The position numbers and the translations under genes were made by a program. The notes beneath the pieces were generated by a model. It did not search any database. It was not told the origin of the DNA and saw only the letters and a program-made list of their open reading frames with translations. A stretch of DNA of 64,000 nucleotides from positions 1,364,001 through 1,428,000 of the forward strand of contig NZ_CP087196.1 in the NCBI RefSeq assembly GCF_024749285.1. Reading direction: 5' to 3'. Within the stretch, counting starts at the first letter, position 1, and every line of letters starts with the position of its first letter. This DNA is from Pseudomonas sp. B21-015 (GTDB lineage: Bacteria; Pseudomonadota; Gammaproteobacteria; Pseudomonadales; Pseudomonadaceae). Shown here one piece after another: positions 16,155-24,849 of the stretch.

Positions 16155-17279
16155 TTAAACGGCTGCCACTGGTATCGGCGTGCTCAACCGCCTGTTGAAA
16201 TCCAGCCAGGCCCCCAGCAACGCCATCAACCCGACCCCCAGCATCGCGCTGAATAGTTGCATCCCCAATGCATTCCCGCCCAAGGCGTTGAGCATGTCCG
16301 CCAACGGCGCCAGCAACACGCCAAAGCAGAACACTTCCAGGGAATAGCGGCCCATGCGACAGCTTTGTCGCGCCAGCCAGTGTTGCGTCCAGCCCGTGTC
16401 CGGCAACAATCTGGCGGTGACGTAGGCGAGGGCGAGGAAGTGCAGCAGGCGCGCTGGCGAGAGGTGGGTCTTGCTGATCGGATAGAGCCATTCGCCGAGC
16501 CGCTGGGGCATGAAGGCGTCATGCACGGTCGGCCACTTCCACGACAGCGCGATCAGCCCGGTGATCAGCAAATAGCTCAGCGCTGCGATGAAAACCGGCT
16601 GCCGAGCCAGCGGTCGGGGTTGCGGCGCCCCAGGTCTTTGCCCATGAATCGCCGTCGCGCCACCGAGAATGAACAGCAGCTGCCAGGCCATCGGATTGAA
16701 AAACCACATGGCCCCGTCGGCACCCGCCAGGTTCCACTGCAGCCATGGCGCCAACAGGTACACCACCACCGACAACCCCACCACGTATTCAGCCTTGCGC
16801 AGCAGCATCGGTAGCACCGGGGGCAGGCCGAGCAGCAACAGAATGTACAGGGGCAGCGGGTCCATCAGGTTCGGCTTGAAGCGCAGCAGCAACTCATCCA
16901 TCAATGCCTGCTGGGGGTTGCTGAGGAAATACTGCAAGCCCATTTCCTGCACCAGATCGCGGGTTTCCACATGGCTGTTGGCGAAAAACACGATGCCCAT
17001 CAACAGCGCCAGCAAAAAGATATGCACCACATAAAGCACCCAGGCCCGCCGCAGGATTTTCACCGTGGCGACCATGAAACCGTCGCGCCGGGCGATTTTT
17101 CCATAGGCCAGTACGGCCGCGTAACCGGCCAGGAACACGAAAATCTCCGCCGCATCGCTGAAGCCGAAGTTACGCACCGTGAACTGGGCGAGCGGGTTCT
17201 GCGGCACGTGATCCCAGAAGATGAAGATCAGGGCCAGGCCGCGGAAAAAGTCGATTCGGTGATCGCGTTCAAACGTCAT
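16155..17279 (-). CDS. opgC: OpgC-family membrane acyltransferase
   Basis: From ATG 17279 the product is 374 residues with about ten hydrophobic helices. The N-terminus (MTFERDHRIDFFRGLALIFIFWDHV) and the GFSDAAEIFVFLAGYAAVLAYG segment are the OpgC signature. E. coli OpgC transfers succinyl groups to periplasmic osmoregulated glucans. An earlier in-frame ATG at 17375 would add 32 hydrophilic residues unlike the family, so 17279 is preferred, though its ribosome-binding site is weak. The gene stands alone, away from any opgGH operon in this window, so its substrate could be another glycan. It lies upstream of, and divergent to, a glycosyltransferase cluster, which hints at a shared theme of envelope glycan modification. 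Confidence 0.8.
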   Translation of the reverse strand: MTFERDHRIDFFRGLALIFIFWDHVPQNPLAQFTVRNFGFSDAAEIFVFLAGYAAVLAYGKIARRDGFMVATVKILRRAWVLYVVHIFLLALLMGIVFFANSHVETRDLVQEMGLQYFLSNPQQALMDELLLRFKPNLMDPLPLYILLLLGLPPVLPMLLRKAEYVVGLSVVVYLLAPWLQWNLAGADGAMWFFNPMAWQLLFILGGATAIHGQRPGAPQPRPLARQPVFIAALSYLLITGLIALSWKWPTVHDAFMPQRLGEWLYPISKTHLSPARLLHFLALAYVTARLLPDTGWTQHWLARQSCRMGRYSLEVFCFGVLLAPLADMLNALGGNALGMQLFSAMLGVGLMALLGAWLDFNRRLSTPIPVAAV

Positions 17280-17522
17280 GACGGCGGGCTCTTGAACGGG
17301 GTTGTCGGGGAGGAGCGAGCGGTGCGGCGATCCTACAGCGGCGCGCAGGGTGCCGTGATTCACCGGGAATTGCAAAAGGCTGGATATTACCTAATGTCTC
17401 AGTTGCCTGAAGCAAGCGAATTGAACGGCGTGGCCGTCGGTCTGCCGGGCAGGTTGCGCACAAGGACGGCGCCTGATGGCATCTGTCGAACATCTACACT
17501 TCATTTCTCAGGAGTGTGAAAC
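17280..17522. other. Divergent intergenic region opgC / glycosyltransferase cluster
   Basis: These 243 bases must hold promoters for opgC (minus) and the gtrB-like gene (plus). AGGAG at 17510-17514 is the ribosome-binding site of the latter. I see no repeat, operator-like palindrome or RNA gene. Confidence 0.4.
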
Positions 17523-18464
17523 GTGAAGGTTTCGCTGATCGTTCCGGTATTCAACGAAGAGCAGGCGATCAGTCTGTTCCATCAGGCGGTGCGCCGTGAG
17601 TTGAAACTTGACCCTTATGACGTCGAGATCGTGTTCATCAACGACGGCAGTACCGACCGAACGGCCGAGGAGGCCAAAGCGCTGGCCCAGGCCGATGAAC
17701 AGGTATTGCTGATCAATTTCTCGCGCAATTTCGGCAAGGAGCCGGCGTTGTTTGCCGGGCTGGAATATGCCACCGGCGATGCGGTGATCCCCATGGACGT
17801 GGACCTGCAGGATCCGATCAGCGTTATCCCACGGTTGATTGCCGAGTGGCAGAAGGGCGCCGACGTGGTGCTCGCCAAACGTCGGGATCGTGCTAGCGAC
17901 ACTTATCTGAAACGCCACAGTGCGGCGATGTTCTACCACTTGCTGAACAGAATTTCCTACACCCGGATTGAAGAAAACGTCGGGGATTTCCGGCTCATGG
18001 ACCGCAAGGTGGTCAATGTGATTCGCGCACTTCCCGAGCATCAGTTGTTCATGAAAGGCGTTCTGTCGTGGGCCGGTTTCACGTCCGTGGTGGTGGAATA
18101 CGAGCGAGCCCGGCGAGTGGCGGGAAGCAGCAAGTTCAATGGCTGGAAGCTGTGGAACCTGGCGCTGGAAGGCATTACTTCGTTCAGCACCGTGCCGTTG
18201 CGATTGTGGACTTACATCGGTGGCGGCATTTCGGTTTTCGCGGTGTTGTACGCGGTGTACATGGTGCTGGACAAGATTTTCTTTGGTAACAGCGTTCCCG
18301 GTTATCCGTCGTTGATGACAGCCATTCTGTTTCTCGGCGGCGTACAGCTGATCGGCATTGGCATCCTCGGTGAGTACATCGGTCGTATCTATATCGAAGC
18401 CAAACACCGTCCCCGTTATGTGGTTAAGGACGTCATCGGCGGCAAAGACCGACTAGGGCTTTAG
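17523..18464 (+). CDS. GtrB-like polyprenyl-phosphate glycosyltransferase (GT2)
   Basis: This 313-residue protein starts at GTG 17523, with AGGAG eight bases upstream. The N-terminal GT2 domain has [11 protein letters not shown], the nucleotide-binding VFINDGSTD, the DxD-type metal motif in MDVDLQDP, and NFGKEPAL. Two C-terminal TM helices (about 235-255 and 265-290) match bactoprenol glucosyltransferases such as GtrB and dolichol-phosphate mannose synthase. It would move a sugar from a nucleotide donor to undecaprenyl phosphate on the cytoplasmic face. The lipid-linked sugar is then used by the GtrC-like or GT39-like enzymes encoded directly downstream, one base and an overlap away. The sugar is not determinable from sequence. 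Confidence 0.88.
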   Translation: MKVSLIVPVFNEEQAISLFHQAVRRELKLDPYDVEIVFINDGSTDRTAEEAKALAQADEQVLLINFSRNFGKEPALFAGLEYATGDAVIPMDVDLQDPISVIPRLIAEWQKGADVVLAKRRDRASDTYLKRHSAAMFYHLLNRISYTRIEENVGDFRLMDRKVVNVIRALPEHQLFMKGVLSWAGFTSVVVEYERARRVAGSSKFNGWKLWNLALEGITSFSTVPLRLWTYIGGGISVFAVLYAVYMVLDKIFFGNSVPGYPSLMTAILFLGGVQLIGIGILGEYIGRIYIEAKHRPRYVVKDVIGGKDRLGL

Positions 18465-18465
18465 C

Positions 18466-19974
18466 ATGGGCAGATTGAGCGATGTGTTCAGCAGTGAACT
18501 CGGGCGTCGTCGGGTCTGGCTGTTTTTTCAGATCGCGACCCTGGTTTATGTCATTCCGCTGATCCTCGCGGACTACCCCTACATCGATGACAACTGGCGC
18601 TCGCTGTCGGCCGGTACTGCCTGGGCAGGGCAGGGGCGATTGTTCACCGAGCTGTTCTACAACCTGCTGACTTTCAGCGATGCCGCGCCGAACATCTTTC
18701 CGTTGCCGCTGTTGATCGCCACGCTGGCCATGGCTTTTGCGCTGACCAGCCTGACGTTCCATTACTACCCGCAGCCGACGATGTCCCGCTGCCTGGTGGT
18801 GTTGCCGCTCTGGTACAACCCGTTCTTCCTGCAGAACCTGTCGTATCAATACGACGGGCCGGCCATTGCCTTGAGCCTGGTGGCAGTGATCTATGCAATC
18901 ACGTTTCGTCACGCCTCGCGCATTCTGCAATGGCTGGTGCCGGCCTTCCTGATTGCGCTGGCGCTGGGGCTCTATCAGGTGAGCCTGAATGTGTTTCTGG
19001 GCCTGTGTTGCCTGGAACTGCTCCGGGGCGCGTATGACAAGTGGACCTGGCCACAGTGGTGCGAGTTGATCGGCTGGAAAATCGCCCAGGCGGGGCTCGG
19101 CGGGTTGATCTACAGCGTCACGGCCTATCCGTACATGAATCAGAATCGCGCCTTGTTGCTGAACTGGGCGGCGGCGCCCTGGCTGCAAGTTGAAATCAAC
19201 ATCGGCCGCGTGCTGGAAAAAGTCGTGCTGTTGTTTCACGGCGGATTCGCCTGGGTGTTCGCCGCGCTGCTGCTGTGTGCCATCGCGGGTAGCGTACGTC
19301 TGGCCAGGAACGTGATCGAACGCCAGGACGCGGCGCTGAGAAAAGTCGTGATGGGGCTGGTCTGCGTGCTGACCGTGCCGGTCGTGACCTTGCTGGTGTC
19401 GGGGGCCGCGCTGTTTTTCCGCGACTTCAATGAAGGCGCCAGAACCTTGATGGGTTTCGCGGTGCTGTTGGTGCTGCTGTTCTATTTGAGCCATCTGGCG
19501 CTGACGTCCATCCATGAGCGGCTGACGATGTTGCTGGTGGTTCCGCTGCTGGCCATGCTTTCGCTGTCCTACGCTTATGGCCGCGTGCTGACAGTGCAGA
19601 ACACCTTTGCATCCAGCGCGTTGTTTTCCCTGGGGCATGACATTGCGTCCCATCGGCAATTGCGCGAGGCCAAGCGCATCTACATGTCGGTGAGTTACTC
19701 CGATCACTGGTTGGTGGAGGCTGCGGGCTCGTTCAAGCAGATGCCGGTTTTGCATTATCTGCTGAACATCAATTTCTACATGCTGGCGGAAAACCTGCCG
19801 AAAGCAGGCATCACCAACGTGGTCGCGGAGAGGGAGCGGCGCAACGCGACACTGGTGGGTTACCAGGGTTATCCGCCGCTGGTGGAGAGCAAGTTCTACA
19901 GTCTCTATCTGTTGGGTGACTACGGTTTCATCGTGATGAAAGAGCCGACTCCGATCACCGCGCTTGCGTGGTGA
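18466..19974 (+). CDS. GtrC-like membrane glucosyltransferase (Glucos_trans_II family)
   Basis: The protein has 502 residues and about ten TM helices, and starts one base after the gtrB-like stop. The N-terminus has the family's acidic first periplasmic loop (ADYPYIDDNWRS), which holds the likely catalytic acidic residues of GT-C enzymes, and LPLWYNPFFLQNLSYQYDGPA in the next loops. O-antigen glucosyltransferases of this family transfer sugar from lipid carrier to a surface polysaccharide on the periplasmic side. The C-terminal ~130 residues are soluble and probably periplasmic. Its coupling to a GtrB-like gene supports the role, but the acceptor (O-antigen, another glycan or a protein) is unknown. 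Confidence 0.82.
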   Translation: MGRLSDVFSSELGRRRVWLFFQIATLVYVIPLILADYPYIDDNWRSLSAGTAWAGQGRLFTELFYNLLTFSDAAPNIFPLPLLIATLAMAFALTSLTFHYYPQPTMSRCLVVLPLWYNPFFLQNLSYQYDGPAIALSLVAVIYAITFRHASRILQWLVPAFLIALALGLYQVSLNVFLGLCCLELLRGAYDKWTWPQWCELIGWKIAQAGLGGLIYSVTAYPYMNQNRALLLNWAAAPWLQVEINIGRVLEKVVLLFHGGFAWVFAALLLCAIAGSVRLARNVIERQDAALRKVVMGLVCVLTVPVVTLLVSGAALFFRDFNEGARTLMGFAVLLVLLFYLSHLALTSIHERLTMLLVVPLLAMLSLSYAYGRVLTVQNTFASSALFSLGHDIASHRQLREAKRIYMSVSYSDHWLVEAAGSFKQMPVLHYLLNINFYMLAENLPKAGITNVVAERERRNATLVGYQGYPPLVESKFYSLYLLGDYGFIVMKEPTPITALAW

Positions 19975-21560
19975 AGCCGGTGAGTGCCTCTTCGACCTGT
20001 CCCAAACGCTTTCCATCCCGGGTTGCCGACGGGGCAGGTCTGCTGGCGGTGCTGGCGATCGCGTTGTTTGCGAGGTTTCACGCCATCACCGTGCCGGTCA
20101 TCTGGTACGACGAGGCCTACAGCATACTGCTGGCCGAGGGCTCGCCTGCGTCTATCTGGGCCACGACGGCTCGGGATGTTCATCCGCCGCTTTACTATGC
20201 CTTGCTGCATTTCTGGATGTTGTTGTTCGGTAATGGCGTGTTGTCTGCGCGGTCCCTGAGTGCACTGGCCGATGTCGGCACGCTGTTGCTGTGCATGAAA
20301 TTGATAAGTCTGGTGGCCACGCGAAGAGCAATCTGGATCGCGGCATTGTTGTTGGCATTGCTACCGATATCGGTGCGCTACAGCCAGGAAGTGCGAATGT
20401 ACACCTTGCTCGGCTTTTGGCTGATGGGCGCGACCGTGGCGTTGGTGTGCTGGGTCAGGGCAGCGGATCAAAAACGTTATCCGGTCTTTTACGTGCTGCT
20501 GATGACGGCTGCGTTCTACACGCATTACTTCGCTGCGTTGGGCGTGTTGGTGCATTGGCTTTTTTGGTGGCTAGAGCGCAAGGCCCAAGGCACGGTACCT
20601 GTTCGTGCGTGGATCTTGGCCAACAGTGCGATCGTTGTGTTGTACCTGCCGTGGATACCGCCTCTCATCCGCCAACTGCTGCGAATGGACGGGCTCGAAT
20701 GGATACCGCCACTCACTTGGCGGACGGTGCTGACTTTCGTTTGGCAACTTGTGGTGATGGAGGGTTCAGCCAGTGACTTGTGGCGCATGACTCCTTTAGT
20801 TTTGATCATTGTTTGCGCCGCTGCGGTGCTGCTCAAGGCACGCAATGAGCGACCTTTCAGCGTCTTGCTGGTGGGCTATTTTTTTGTGCCGGTACTGACC
20901 GTGTTTCTGGTGTCGCTGATCGTTCCGGTTTTCAACGCCAGATACCTGGTGTTCGCAGCCACTGCGTTGCCCCTTATCGTTGCGCTCGCGCTGGACACAT
21001 GGGGCCAACGCCACGCCGCCCTTGCCGCTGTCGCCCTGGTTTTTATTGTGTGGGCAGAAGTCCACGGGCTTTCGGCGGTTTACGCACAAACGGATGAGAT
21101 GAACGGGACAAGCATTCGCAAAGACGCGAGGCTGGACGCCGTGGTCGCGGCTCTCGGTCGCGAAGTCCGTCCGGGTGACGAGATCATTTTGGATAACCTG
21201 TATTGGTACTTGCCGTTCACGTACTACAACTCGACAGGCATCCAGCCGAGGCTATACGTCTTCAAAGCACCGATAGGCACCCTTTGGGGAACCGCCGAAT
21301 ATGGCGGTTGGGCACTCATCCCCCGTCACCTGCACTCGATTTTCTTCAACGATTTTTCGACCCTGAAACTGAATGCCAGGCGAGTCTGGTGGGTCACGGG
21401 CTACGCTCGTCCTGAACATGACGCCTTGTTTCCCAAACACTGGAAACAGGCGCAGACGCTAAGGGAAGGGGACAGTGAAGCCCGCTTGTTCATCCTGGAG
21501 GACGCGCCAACCCCTGAGGTTGGCGCGCAAACACGTCCTACGCAGCCGCCGCTTCATTAG
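19968..21560 (+). CDS. GT39/ArnT-like membrane glycosyltransferase
   Basis: This is a 530-residue protein starting at GTG 19968 and overlapping the previous stop by seven bases, so it is translationally coupled. It has 10-12 TM helices. The first periplasmic loop carries YDEAYS, the acidic motif of GT-C/PMT-like enzymes, followed by VHPPLYYALLHFW and RSLSALADV, as in the dolichyl-phosphate-mannose protein mannosyltransferase/ArnT superfamily. A soluble C-terminal region contains IILDNLYWYLPFTYYNSTG. It probably uses a lipid-linked sugar made by the GtrB-like enzyme. The 3' end overlaps the convergent gene by 23 bases, and a 9-10 bp hairpin (21504-21526) lies inside its last codons. Confidence 0.8.
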   Translation: MVKPVSASSTCPKRFPSRVADGAGLLAVLAIALFARFHAITVPVIWYDEAYSILLAEGSPASIWATTARDVHPPLYYALLHFWMLLFGNGVLSARSLSALADVGTLLLCMKLISLVATRRAIWIAALLLALLPISVRYSQEVRMYTLLGFWLMGATVALVCWVRAADQKRYPVFYVLLMTAAFYTHYFAALGVLVHWLFWWLERKAQGTVPVRAWILANSAIVVLYLPWIPPLIRQLLRMDGLEWIPPLTWRTVLTFVWQLVVMEGSASDLWRMTPLVLIIVCAAAVLLKARNERPFSVLLVGYFFVPVLTVFLVSLIVPVFNARYLVFAATALPLIVALALDTWGQRHAALAAVALVFIVWAEVHGLSAVYAQTDEMNGTSIRKDARLDAVVAALGREVRPGDEIILDNLYWYLPFTYYNSTGIQPRLYVFKAPIGTLWGTAEYGGWALIPRHLHSIFFNDFSTLKLNARRVWWVTGYARPEHDALFPKHWKQAQTLREGDSEARLFILEDAPTPEVGAQTRPTQPPLH

Positions 21561-23157
21561 GCTCAAAACTGTCCGCCCGCGCCATCTGCCACATCCGCGA
21601 GTAAAACTCGCCATTCACTTCTCCGGTGAGCAATTCGCCTGGCTTGAGGAACACATGCAACTGCGAGAACAGTTTGATCTCTGTGGCCGACATGCGCCGC
21701 ACCAGATGCTTGGCCGACAATTGCGAAGGATGTTCCAGGCCCGCGGCGGCGAGCATTTCGGCCAGGGCTTTGAGCGTGTTGCGGTGGAAGTTGAACACGC
21801 GCTGGGCCTTGTCCGGAACCACCAGCGCGCGTTGGCGCAGGGTGTCCTGGGTGGCGACGCCGGTCGGGCATTTGTTGGTGTGGCAGCTTTGCGACTGGAT
21901 GCAGCCGATGGCGAACATGAAGCCGCGCGCCGAGTTGGCCCAGTCGGCGCCGATGGCCAGAACGCTGGCGATGTCGAAGGCGCTGACGATCTTGCCGCTG
22001 GCGCCGAGTTTGATCTTGTCTCGCAGGTTCAGGCCCACCAGCGTGTTGTGCACGAACAACAGGCCTTCGCGCATCGGCACACCGATGTGGTCGGTAAACT
22101 CCACCGGTGCGGCGCCGGTGCCACCTTCCTTGCCGTCGACGACGATGAAGTCCGGAAGGATGCCGGTTTCCAGCATGGCCTTGGCGATGCCCATGAATTC
22201 CCACGGGTGGCCCAGGCAAAACTTGAAGCCCACCGGTTTGCCGCCGGACAGTTCGCGCAGTTGCGCGATGAAGTGCATCAGTTCGATCGGCGTGGAAAAC
22301 GCGCTGTGGCGCGACGGTGAGATGCAGTCTTCGCCCATCAGGATGCCACGGGTTTCGGCGATTTCCTTGGTGACCTTGTGCTTGGGCAGGATCCCGCCAT
22401 GGCCGGGTTTGGCGCCTTGGCTCATCTTGATTTCAATCATTCGCACTTGCGGAGTCTGTGCCTGGGCGGCGAAGCGTTCCGGATCGAAGCGGCCATCGGC
22501 GGTGCGGCAGCCGAAGTAGCCGCTGCCCAGTTCCCAGGTCAGGTCGCCGCCGTTCTCCCGGTGATAAGCGCTGATGCTGCCTTCGCCGGTGTCATGGGCG
22601 AAGTTGCCGAGTTTGGCGCCTTGGTTCAACGCACGAATGGCGTTGGCGCTGAGGGAGCCGAAGCTCATGGCCGAGATGTTGAACACCGACGCCGAGTACG
22701 GCTGGGTGCACTGCGGGCCACCGACCGTTACGCGAAAACCGCTTGGATCGCTCAACGGCGCCGGGCGCATCGAGTGGCCGATGAATTCGAAACCCGACTG
22801 ATACACATCGATCAGCGTGCCGAAAGGTTTGTCGGCGCTTTCATTCTTGGCCCGCGAATACACCAGTGAGCGCTGGGCCCGGGAGAAGGGCAGGGCATCG
22901 CTGTCGGACTCGAGCAGGTACTGGCGGATTTCCGGGCGAATGCCCTCCACCAGATAACGAATATTGCCCAGGATCGGGTAGTTTCGGCGCACGGCGTGGG
23001 GGCTTTGCCGCAGGTCGAACAGGCCTATCAGGCTGAGGATGCCGGTGACGGCGGTGAACGGCCAGAGCCAGTCGTATTCCAGAAAGGGCAGGCTGGCGAG
23101 GGTAAACATCACGCAGACGGCAAAGAAGGCGTAGCGGCTCAGGAGTGACAGGCTCAT
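21538..23157 (-). CDS. FMN-binding glutamate synthase-like protein (GltS-type alpha/beta barrel)
   Basis: The product is 539 residues from ATG 23157, supported by AAGGA upstream; the open frame continues 5' into a REPIN and is not coding there. Two N-terminal TM helices (about 5-45) anchor it. The rest matches the central and FMN domains of glutamate synthase large subunit: MSFGSLSANAIRALNQGA, GEGSISAYH, EIKMSQGAKPGHGG, VDGKEGGTGAAP, and a three-cysteine 3Fe-4S pattern (GCIQSQSCHTNKCPTGVATQ). No glutaminase domain is present. These stand-alone proteins are oxidoreductases of unknown physiological substrate, so calling it a true glutamate synthase would be an over-reading. It is a single-gene unit between the glycosyltransferases and a REPIN. 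Confidence 0.85.
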   Translation of the reverse strand: MSLSLLSRYAFFAVCVMFTLASLPFLEYDWLWPFTAVTGILSLIGLFDLRQSPHAVRRNYPILGNIRYLVEGIRPEIRQYLLESDSDALPFSRAQRSLVYSRAKNESADKPFGTLIDVYQSGFEFIGHSMRPAPLSDPSGFRVTVGGPQCTQPYSASVFNISAMSFGSLSANAIRALNQGAKLGNFAHDTGEGSISAYHRENGGDLTWELGSGYFGCRTADGRFDPERFAAQAQTPQVRMIEIKMSQGAKPGHGGILPKHKVTKEIAETRGILMGEDCISPSRHSAFSTPIELMHFIAQLRELSGGKPVGFKFCLGHPWEFMGIAKAMLETGILPDFIVVDGKEGGTGAAPVEFTDHIGVPMREGLLFVHNTLVGLNLRDKIKLGASGKIVSAFDIASVLAIGADWANSARGFMFAIGCIQSQSCHTNKCPTGVATQDTLRQRALVVPDKAQRVFNFHRNTLKALAEMLAAAGLEHPSQLSAKHLVRRMSATEIKLFSQLHVFLKPGELLTGEVNGEFYSRMWQMARADSFEPNEAAAA

Positions 23158-23212
23158 ACGGTTTCCTTGGGTTCGGACTCGGTAATTGTAGGGCAGTGGC
23201 ATACAGGTTTTT

Positions 23213-23342
23213 GTGGCGAGGGGGCTTGCCCCCGCTCGGCTGCGCAGCAGTCGCAAAACCTACTGACGGGGTTTGTCTGACTGAACGCATTGCCTGTTTT
23301 GGGATCGCTTCGCGATCCAGCGGGAGCAAGCTCCCTCGCCAC
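23213..23342. repeat. REPIN (type 1)
   Basis: Inverted REP pair: left arm begins GTGGCGAGGGGGCTTGCCCC at 23213, right arm ends GCTCCCTCGCCAC at 23342. The two arms are slightly diverged (GGGGGC versus GGGAGC). It sits between two minus-strand genes. Confidence 0.88.
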
Positions 23343-23442
23343 AGAGAGCTCCTGTGCCAGAACAGGGTTGTCAGGCATTCTGCGCCTGGAGAAATAACGA
23401 AAACAGCTCGGGCCGGGATTTGATCCACATTTTGTCAGGTGT

Positions 23443-24849
23443 TCAGGCCGCTGTTTTTGTCTGGCGCACCGGCAACCGGACCCGAAACGTGGTGCCCACC
23501 CCGACTTCGCTACGTACCGAAATATCGCCCTGGTGTTTTTTCACGATGCCATAGGACAGGGACAACCCGAGCCCCGTCCCCTGGCCCACCGGTTTGGTGG
23601 TGAAGAACGGGTCGAATATTTTTTGCAGGCTGTCCGGTTCGATGCCGGATCCGGTGTCCTCGACTTCGATCGACACCGTTTCGCCTTCAAACCCGGTGCG
23701 CAACGTGATGGTGCCCCGGTCCGGCCCCATGGCCTGAGACGCGTTGACGATCAGGTTCATGATCACCTGATTGATTTGCGACGGCAGGCATTCGATGTCG
23801 GGCAGGTCTTGATACTCCTTCACCACATCGGCCTTGTACTTGAGTTCATTGGCGACGATGTTCAGGGTCGACTCGATGCCCTGTTGCAGATTGGCCCACT
23901 GCCATTCCTGATTGGAGTCCACGCGGGAGAAGTCCTTCAGGTCTTTGACGATCTGCCCGACCCGGTTGATCCCGTCCTTGGACTCCTTGATCAGCAGCGG
24001 AATGTCCTCGCGCAGAAAGTCCAGTTCGATCCGTTCGCGCAACTGGCCGAGACGGTCGATGACTTCGCTTGAAGCAATGGCCGTTTCCGCCCCTCGATAG
24101 GCATCGAGCATTTCCTGCAGTTGTTTGAAGTAGCCATCGAGGGCACCGAGGTTGGAGGAAATGAAGCCGATGGGGTTATTGATTTCATGGGCGACGCCCG
24201 CTGCCAGTTGCCCCAGAGAGGCGAGCTTTTCCGACTGCACCAACTGGCTTTCCAGTTGTTTACGCTCGTCTATTTCCCGCTGCAACGCCTCGCTGGCCTG
24301 TTTGAACTGGGTCGTTCGCTGCTCCACCAGATGCTCCAGATGGCTCATCTGAATGGAAGCCCGTTCGGTCATGTCCCATTTGGTGAGGAGGGTGTTGGCC
24401 ATCTGCTGGACTTCAATGTTATCGAACGGTTTTTTCAGGATCAGCAGGCGATCGTGGGCCTGCAAGCGGTCCAGCAGTTCATCCCAGGAATAGTCGGAAT
24501 AGGCGGTGCACACCACCACTTGCAGTTGCGGGTCTTCGTGCCACAGGTGTTCGATGGTCTGTGCACCGTCCCAGCCCTCAGGCATGCGCATGTCGACGAA
24601 GGCCAGGGCGTAAGGGCGGTTTTCCTTTAATGCCTGGATAAGTTTGCCCAGCCCCTCCTGGCCGCCATAAGCCGAATCCAGTTCGAATAGAGCGCTGGCG
24701 GATTTTACTTCGCTGCCGAACAGCGCGGCCTCCATTTCGTCCAGTTCTGCATGTTGCGCCGACATCGGGGTGAGGATCTTGCGAAAGTCTTCATGGATGG
24801 ACGGCGTGTCATCGATCAGCAGAATGCGTCGGTTCAAATGCTCGCTCAT
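23443..24849 (-). CDS. Receiver domain-histidine kinase hybrid (soluble)
   Basis: This 468-residue cytoplasmic protein has no TM helix. An N-terminal receiver (about 6-150) has the acidic pair in [13 protein letters not shown], candidate phospho-Asp86 ([13 protein letters not shown]) and Lys140 (ILKKPFD). A coiled signalling linker (about 155-205) leads to a HisKA domain with His221 ([12 protein letters not shown]). The ATPase domain has an N-box ([10 protein letters not shown]), [28 protein letters not shown] and ends near 460. The receiver is upstream of the kinase, so it probably receives phosphate from another kinase and modulates this one. It is the last gene of the signalling operon, and its ATG overlaps the preceding stop (ATGA at 24846-24849). 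The receiver and linker closely resemble those of the next two c-di-GMP proteins. Confidence 0.9.
   Translation of the reverse strand: MSEHLNRRILLIDDTPSIHEDFRKILTPMSAQHAELDEMEAALFGSEVKSASALFELDSAYGGQEGLGKLIQALKENRPYALAFVDMRMPEGWDGAQTIEHLWHEDPQLQVVVCTAYSDYSWDELLDRLQAHDRLLILKKPFDNIEVQQMANTLLTKWDMTERASIQMSHLEHLVEQRTTQFKQASEALQREIDERKQLESQLVQSEKLASLGQLAAGVAHEINNPIGFISSNLGALDGYFKQLQEMLDAYRGAETAIASSEVIDRLGQLRERIELDFLREDIPLLIKESKDGINRVGQIVKDLKDFSRVDSNQEWQWANLQQGIESTLNIVANELKYKADVVKEYQDLPDIECLPSQINQVIMNLIVNASQAMGPDRGTITLRTGFEGETVSIEVEDTGSGIEPDSLQKIFDPFFTTKPVGQGTGLGLSLSYGIVKKHQGDISVRSEVGVGTTFRVRLPVRQTKTAA

Noticed and set aside
14500..16491. Long open frame on the minus strand opposite the permease gene (and similar ones opposite gtrC, glpK, glpD, aauS and the NEL toxin)
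   Set aside because: Composition is His/Gln/Arg-rich with no family motifs; these are antisense frames of GC-rich genes whose sense products are clearly recognisable.
21538..23157. Calling the FMN/Fe-S protein the glutamate synthase large subunit (gltB)
   Set aside because: It lacks the N-terminal glutaminase domain, is about a third of GltB length, has N-terminal TM helices and no gltD neighbour.
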